Shown: in pieces, positions 37,001 to 46,000 of the stretch
Layout: every line of letters starts with the position of its first letter
How positions within the stretch are numbered: the stretch's first letter is position 1
Origin: Mytilus californianus
Taxonomy: Eukaryota > Mollusca > Bivalvia > Mytilida > Mytilidae
NCBI RefSeq assembly: GCF_021869535.1
Contig: NW_026262701.1
Coordinates: forward strand, 47,805,278-47,869,277
Length of the DNA stretch: 64,000 nucleotides
Direction of reading: 5' to 3'
Notes under the pieces: generated by a model
Database searches by the model: none
Seen by the model: the letters and a program-made list of their open reading frames with translations, nothing else
What the model was told of the DNA's origin: nothing
Translations under genes and position numbers: made by a program

Positions 37001-40000
37001 GAAAATTAACTGAATTATTCCATGTCACGTGATAACGTTTTACCCAATAGAATTGTTTGAAATATATGTAAGGTATAATAATTGTTAATATGCTACAACT
37101 AAACATTATCAAGCTGCAGATTGAATATACTATCATTCTCTTCCATAGAAGCCAAGAAAATTCGACCAAAAAAATATTGTTTTATTCATAAAGATAGGCT
37201 GTTATCAAGCGTCAAAAATATATATTTTATTACAGGATTTGTTCACAGAGAGAGCTGTTGAAATAATAGAAAACAACGACCCAAAGAAACCTCCCTTGTA
37301 CTTACAAATTTCTTATACGACTCCTCATTTCCCACTTCAGGTAAGTATTTAATCGCTGTTTACAAATGTACCTCTATACTCTAAACAGGAAAACAATTTT
37401 CTGTTTGGGTTGATGCAAAGTACTTCCTGTATATTCAGAAATTATTGCGATGTTTTTATTATTGCGAAAAATGCGACAAGGTTATATTTGCAATGATTTA
37501 AACTCGCATTTTGAAATTTTTTATATGAATTAAACAAGATTTTTCTCAATATCGCAAAAATTAAAATCGCATTTTAGTCTCAAATGACAAAATCGCAATA
37601 ATAAATGCACGCAATAATTTCTGAATTTACAGTACTTACTCAAGAACGGCAACTTACATTGATCTAGTTTTTCTGGATAAGTGAATCATAACCTTCAAAA
37701 TGGTGATACATTTTATGCTTTTTTGCCACTTTTTAGGGTTTTATTCTTGTTTTTTAATCAGTGTAATGATATGGATGACATTTGTTTAACGGTAAAGGTC
37801 TTATATTCAATGAAGAGATTATGTGTTATAAACGTGAAAGAAAAAGCATAAAACAACAAAAGAAAACAAAAAGACATTATCACAATCGTATATTTTCCTT
37901 AATTTTGCAGTGCTTGTATTTGATTTTTTCTTTCAAGTTCCCTAAAACATTTAAGGACATGTACCCTAATGTCAAAGATGCCAATAGACAAACATTTTAA
38001 TAAGAACATGAATATTTACTAATTTATGTTAACGTTCTTATATTTAAATTCTTTTCTATAGTTTATAAAAACTTACATTTTGTTTACAAATTGAGTTTAT
38101 TTATCAATGTGTTTTTGGATCTATCCTTTATAGTTGAACGAATGCTTTAACGTGTATATAAACCCATTAGGGTATATTTAAATGATATTCTGTTACATGC
38201 GTATACTGTAATCGTACCATTTGTATGCCCTTTTTTTTGTTTTAAAAGCATATAACAAGTGTAAATTAAAAGCATAGTCTCTGGCAAAGTAGACTTTACG
38301 TGGAATTGGTTTTTCTGTTTAGGTCCACTTGGTCATATAGCTCCTCAAGTTTTCTAGTATTTTTTTACATCTTGTGATTCTAAATATGTGGATTGAGAGT
38401 TCTTGATGAGGGTAAATCCGAAAACCCGCTTCGGACGCACCAAATTTATAAAGTTTTATTTTCATTTTCGTGTCTTCGTCATGTTATTTACGACCGTAAA
38501 TCGATTCTTTTTTTCTAGCTTAAAGTAAAATAATGACATGATTTATGATATGCATACAATTATGAAAGGTTTATAGTTGGACAATGTCAAAATTTTTGAA
38601 TTTAAGTGTTCTTTTTGAGTGGCTCTTCGTGTCAATAACGTATACCGTATAAAACTTGTAACGAGTTAAAACGTACTTTTAGCGCGTAAGGTCAGAAAAT
38701 ACCTAAACAGCCACGAATGCTTATTCCCACGGACCCAATACATCGTGTTTCTGCAGTACAGAATAGGACAAGCGGTATAATACACCGTGGCACAAATGAA
38801 GGGCGGTTGCTTCTTCAGGAGTCTTTAACATATCCTTCATAGTTTTCTAAGGTTTGACTAGTGAGATAGTTAGAGGTTTAGTCAGTTTTTTTTGTTAAGC
38901 AACTATTGGTGGTTTTGGAAATAGTCCCCTATACTTCGCGAAGTATTTTGTTTATAATGTTTACGCAAAGCTAAACCTACAGATATTTCATTACAACTTC
39001 TAGTGCTATCTGCTTGTCAGGTTCTTGTTTAAAGCGGAATTACTTCGATCGTTCTATATTTACAGCAACTTCAGTTATGAAATATATCATGCTCTTTATA
39101 ACCCCTTTGCTGAAGATGATCTTTCAATATACAAATTGTATCTTTTAAACTCTATGTGTCAATGTTATTTTGATGGTGGCGATAGCTCCTTTTTCTATAA
39201 ATCCAAAAAAGCTTTAAAACTGTAGGGCTATGCATATAATTCTTACCTCAATACTGATATGTATTTGTAGGTTTAGTACGTAGCTCTTTATATCAAGAAT
39301 ACCGGTGTTCCTTAAATTCTCCCCTTTGTGTATGCATGACTGTATCTAGAAAAACTATTTCTTTGTTTGAAATTTTATAGGTAAACTTTATTAAAGGGTG
39401 ATGATCATTTTCTGTTTTTCCGTGAATGTGACCTTCCGAATTAGACTTATCACCGGGTTTGTACTAATATGACCAACACGACGGGTGCCACATGTTGAGC
39501 AGAATCTGCATACCTTTCCGGAGCACCTGAGATCACACCCAGTTTTTTAGTGGGGTTCGCGTTGCTCAGTCTTTGGTTTTTTATGTTGTGTTTTGTGTAC
39601 TGTTGTGAGTTTGTCTTTTTCTTTTTAAGATATGGCGTTGTCAGTTTATTATCGACTTATGAGTTTGAATGTCCCTTTTGTATCCTTCGCCTCTCTTTTA
39701 AGAACTCCTCTACTTCTTCCCTTGATGAATGAGCTATTAAAAGTGTAATACCACCATTGATTTTCCCCTATTAGTCTTTGTTAAATTTGCACTTTTCAAA
39801 AAATTGTGCAGAATTTATCTTTGTTTCAAATAAAGAAATACTTGGCATGGGTAATGTTTTATCCTGTCCAGTACTATAGACAAAATTTCAAATAACATTT
39901 CATTGCATATAAGAAAATAACCATCAATGAAAGTTAACCAACCAAATTTTCACCTCTTTTTTTCCTGTGTACAAGCTTTAGTAACCATGCATGTAGCCTC

Positions 40001-43000
40001 AAGTTTCCAAAATATTCTATAAAAACACCAAATAAAAAAATAATGGTGCTTTGAAACACCCAAGATGTATGTTTATGACTCAGAAATTTTTTACTGCAAT
40101 GAAATGTAGGACTAATTTCCTACAACTGTCAAATTCAACGAAATATTTTTTTTTCGACTCTTTTTCGTATGCAACCGGATGTGACGTACTGTGATTTGGT
40201 GGTATTACACCTTATAAACGTATCATCCCTATACCTTGTTAAAAACTAAATATTACGTTAGCACTTATATTTGTCAATGATTTCATTGATTACTTCGAAT
40301 GCTCTAATATCACATACTTTTGAGCTGCATTTACTCCCCATACTGGTGCCTATTCTCTGTACATACAAAGTATCGGTCATTAAACTCAAAATAATTGTTT
40401 CTTCAACACTATGGCTACTAAAGATTTAATTGTTTCACTGCTGGGTAATTTCATCGGATAATCACCTTTTACTGCACTTTTATAAGCTCGTTCAAAAGAT
40501 TGTGACTCAATGTTGGTAAACATACTAGTGCAAAAAAGGATAAAAGAAGGCTATCCTGATTAGGCTTTATATTTCATATCTTATTTATGAAATTTCTTAT
40601 GTAACTGTGTTGTTTTTTAACTATAGATACCCAAAAATAATCAAAACATTTGCTTATTCTTTCGGCGACTAGGTTGCATTGGGAAATAATTATTCTGAAA
40701 GGGGGAAATTCAGTTACTGACATCTTGTTATTACAACACACCCATGCAACCACGCATCCCATATTGCCTGATAGGTATACTTTGAAAAAACTAACATCTT
40801 GATTTTTCATAATGTATCAAGTACGAATTAACGCTTTAAAAATCAATACTAACGCATCAAAAGTGAAACCAACGTGTTAAAAGTGAAAAACAACGCGTTA
40901 CAATTATTAACGCGTATATAGTTTTATAAGATATGCTTGTACCGCCAATGACACGAATGGCCACTCATAGTTCCTGATGAAGGTAAATACAAAACAAAAC
41001 CTAATCGGACGCACCAAATCTATAAGATGCAAGAATGGGAAGATTAAGATGCTTTTCCTGCATTAAAAAATGCAAGTTTTTTTCAAAAGAGATAAAACTT
41101 TTAATTCAATTTGTAGTTTCAGTATATGCGTTAATAGGGATTTCAAATTTTGAGTAGATAATGATAATTTATCAGGGACAAAAATTATCATATATGAACA
41201 GTTATTATATTTGTTTGTTTTTATTTGGAATGGTATCTTCACTAGATTTTGGAATTGGGAAGGTTGTCGATGCATTGGAAAGAAATGACTACATGAATAA
41301 CACGGTCTTTATCTTTTTATCTGATGTATGTTAAAAATATTTCATTCAGTACGCATGACTGATATGTCTGTGGTTAACCTTCAGACCCACTCAAAACCAA
41401 ATTTTTTTAATCAAACTCATATTCATATTTTTAAGTTTACTTTTGAAAAAGAGGTCAAGAATAAAATTGAGAATAGAAATGGGGAATGTGTCAAAGAGAC
41501 AACAACCTGACCAAAGAGCAGAAAACAGCCGACGGCCACCTTCAACACAGCGAGAAAATCCCGCACCCAGAGGCGGGCTTCAGCTGGCCCCTAAACTAAA
41601 AGGTGTACTAGTTCAATGAAAATGGACGTCACACTAAACTCCAAAACATACAAATGAACTAAAATTAAAAAACATACAAGACTAACAAAGGCCAGAGGCT
41701 CCTGACTTGGGACAGGCGCAAAAATGCGGCGGGGTTAAACATGTTTTGTGAGATCTCAACCCTCCCGTATACCTTTAGCCAATGTAGAATAAACAAACAC
41801 ACAGCAATAAAACGAATGTTTTATTGAATTATCAAAGAATTATATCATGAAGAAACTATCAGAAAGATAGAAATCAAAATAGACTAATATATGTAGGTCA
41901 AACAATGAACAAACCGGAAAAACATTAACTTTGAGTATAAGAAAAAGTTAAACACGAAAGTAATACAAGGAAGTTATAAAAGGTTAAAATATATTCCTCT
42001 GCATGCAGCTTTATGAAAAGATGACAAAGCGAATTGAAAAGTAGCACATTTAGTTCTTGTGATTTGAAAATGAATAATAAAGTATTACAAATGTATAACT
42101 AAATTTATGAACATAACAAGGAATAAAAGTGACAAGTCTTAAATCTTAATTGGTAATTTTGGATGTTAATGTACAGTGAATAATTGTAGATAAATATTTG
42201 TACAGAAAAGTGACAATATTGATTTCGGTGACAGAATTATGGGAAAGAATCAGTCGGACTTGTTTAATCCACCATTTTCTACATAAGAAACTCATGTACC
42301 AAGTCAGTAATATGACAGTTGTTTTCCATTCGTTTCATGTGTTTGAGCTATTGATTTTGCCATTTGGCAAGGGACTTTCCGTTTTGAATTTTCCTTGGAG
42401 TTCGGTATCTTTTTTTTTTTATTTTACTTCTTGTTTTCATGGTGTCAGCTTCCAATTTCCTCCTGGTATATTCCGCCTTTTTTCAATTTCTCAGTTGTTT
42501 CGTCCTCTCTGCCTCATCGTATGGTGGTGTTGGGCCTCGGTGATCGAGTGGTCTCCATGGTTCATATACTGTATCATTACCCTGTCAACGCTGGGATTGC
42601 GAGTACGAACCTCGCACGTGGCAGGTGCGTTTTTGTAATCATACATGACTAGAAATGTTAGTTATCCTGCCGAAAATATGTGGCTTTCTTCGGGCACTCC
42701 GATTTCTTTCAACAATAAAACTGACCGCTACTATATAGCCAATAGTGCTGAACGTGATATTTGATACAAACAATCAATCAATCAATCATCATATGGTGTT
42801 TAAATATCTCAATTAATACGTTACGCTCGTGTATGATCACACTATACGAACTTCATTAACAGGGATGTGCTCCATATACAAAACATGCATCAACAGATTA
42901 AATAAAAAGAACGACTAAAATCGACACTACAAAAGTTTTACAGCCACCATCACGTATTAGTTGACCGATACGATGTGTCTGTGGCTACATTCCCTTCGAC

Positions 43001-46000
43001 AATTCTTGCCGACTTTTGCCTTTTATTCATATGAGGCAGACGTCAAACATGAACTTCTTCTGAAGAATGAAAAGAAGCTAGCATTATTTTTTAACTTCAC
43101 GTTCCACTACATTGATGATTTCCTCTCACTAAATAATTCAAAGTTTGGTTACTATGTTAAACGCACCTATCCTATCGAACTAATTTTAAAGGATAAAACA
43201 GATAAAGTCTACCTAATATATGGACTTACATCTAGAAATTGACACTGAGGGTCTGAGATGATTTCAGCTTCCCAATTGTAAACTTTCCATTTCTATGTCC
43301 TGCAGCGCCTGCATATGGAGTATATATATATATCATACAGTTGATACGATATTCATGAGCTTGCATTGCCTAACATGATTTACTTGATAGAGAGTTGCTG
43401 CTTACAAAGATGCCTGTAAACCAGGAGTTCGAAATGCTGAGGTTATCCCTCCAAAAATCGTACGGACGCAATCACGAGTTGGTTGACAGTTATGAGATAT
43501 CTGTTTCACAGATGACGACAGAAATGTTCCAATTGTCGTAACCACAATCCGTCCAATTTTCCATGAATGTAACATACAAAATTAGACTTATCACTGGGTT
43601 TGTACATACATGAGCAACATGACGGGTGAGACATGAGATCACCCCGGTTTATGGTAGAGTTCGTGTTGCTCAGTCTTTACTTGTCCATGTTGTGTTTTGT
43701 ATACTGTTGTCTTTTTGTCGTGTTTCGTTTTTTGCCATGGCATTGTCAGTTTGATTTCGACTTTGGTATCTATTTCGCCTCTTTCGGGTCTTAGTTCTTT
43801 ACATACTAGAAACGTCGTCCGATTTGGAAATTTAACGATTGTGTCCTATTCATTCTAGATTGTACCATTTTGTCTTTGATGATTCCCATGTCGGGTGATG
43901 ACTGCATGGCACGAAACGCTTATTCCGTAGACGCATCCGGCCTCGTTCCTTTTGGAGATCAGCAAATATCTCAGTATTTTACTGTACCTTGATTTTTATC
44001 TTCTTAACGGTTTATGAAAACTAAATATCTATAACCTACTACTTCCTCTAATTTATAGTCCGAAATATTTTATGTAAAAAGCATCACGGATGACAATATT
44101 GGCATTAATGAAATTTGTCTGTCAATTGAACACAAATGAATGGTTACTATTAACATTATCATAATCATTATTATTATGACAAGGTCTATGTAGTGTATCT
44201 ATACTACTTATATTTATAAATTATATTATTTTTCGATAAGGGCTTCAGTTCAATATTTTGAATATAACAGACTTCTAGCTTTCATCAATTGTAAATTATA
44301 TGAAAGCTATTTTTACAGAATGGTGGTGATCTTGATTTTGGTTCTAGCAACATGCCTTTGAGAGGAGACAAGGGAGATTTATGGGAAGGAGGAACAAAAT
44401 CAGTTGGACTTGTTTACAGTCAAAAATATTTGGAGCAAAATGGTTATATACATCATGGGTAAGAATAGTGTCACTTATTCCAGTTGACTTTCGAAGGAAA
44501 GCAAGTGAATAATTACTATTATTTGTATTATTACCATAAGAGATTTACATGATCTTGTAATTAAACGTGTGCCTGTTTATGCTTTCTATGTTTAAAATGC
44601 TGTCCAATTAGGAAATGTTTTGTTTGTAGCATCGTCTTGTGGCTTTCGTGTTCACGGCTTATTTCTCCTCTTATTTCTACTTTGAAATTGGATGTAGAGC
44701 GATGGACGTTATTGTGGACCCTCTGTTTAGATGTGTCGTCATTTACTTGATGTGCCGATTTTTTTTAACTTTAACAGCGGCAAAAGGTTTAGAAAAATAG
44801 AAATACCTTAAAGGATCAGTCAACAGAAAACTAAGGTCAATTTTGTCTTAGGAAGTAATAGATTGGGTACTACGATGGCAACATTTTCACAAATGAAGAT
44901 GGAAGGACTATATCCATTCAATTCATTCTATCAATTATTCATCTTGGGTTTTTTCAGAATGATACATGCAGTTGACTGGTTTTCAACAATCTTGGATATT
45001 GCCAGATATCAACAAGGTAAATATTTAACGTTCAATGTACATGAAAGACAAAAAGAATAAATTGAATTTTAACTAATTGATTATTCAAAAACATAGAATT
45101 GAAAACAATACATGTGTCATCATTATTTGACCTGAAGACCTTTTATACAGATTACCCGATTGGTGCGATTGGTAGGCAAATATGGCATTCACGTTTTCCA
45201 TTAAACCATATAAGAAATCACTTTGATGTTTATGATCTGATATCAAATGAATAATCAAAACCAACTTTAACAGAAATCAAGTACAGAAGGTTTTTATGAA
45301 CTTTAAGTCTTAATCTTTCAAAACAAAACTGAAGCGATGATTGGGAGACTGACTCATTGAAAATACTTTAATTTGTTTACAATGGTTGATCCTGTTATAT
45401 CGTAATAGCGTCGATTCTCTTTACTACGGTCCCATTCAGTGTGATTGGAATTTGAGAAATTTCTTCCGATATGTTTAAACTTGACTGGGCAGGATATTAA
45501 CGTTAAGCATCACGTCATTGTCGAAAGGTGCATCTGGTGCAGTAAAATTGGTAACATTTATGTTATAATTGTACCATTCAGTGACATCAAGAAACTGATA
45601 ATGAGTGTCGGATGAGAACTGAAATTTACGACAAAATTCATTTCAATAACAGTTACGGTACAAATTTTACTTCATCAGATGCGATTTTTGACTACTAAAG
45701 TCTTCTTGTTTTGCCTTCATCGCTCAAAACATAAAAGTTAAAAGCAAGATGTTTAAATACCGAGTCACGTTAAACGCTATACAACCCAAATGAACAAATA
45801 GTAATAGCCTAATCCATCTAAGGTCAACTTAGACTGAAAGAGATGGAATCTAAGGTTCTTCCTAGTTTCTGTACTGGCATAATATATCATTGAAACGGTC
45901 ATTTATTGTAAATTATAGCTAATAAGATAATGCTCAGAGTTTTAAAACAAAACCTTCTCCAAAGTTAGAGAGCACTGAACACTAAATATTCAAAATATCT

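Noticed and set aside
42198..42638. Plus-strand frame of 146 residues, the longest in the window
   Set aside because: It crosses the exon 11 relic, a reversed dispersed repeat and a SINE head, so it is a chance join of repeats.
42533..42640. tRNA gene
   Set aside because: Box A- and box B-like blocks are present but the cloverleaf does not fit and the sequence continues into a SINE body and tail.
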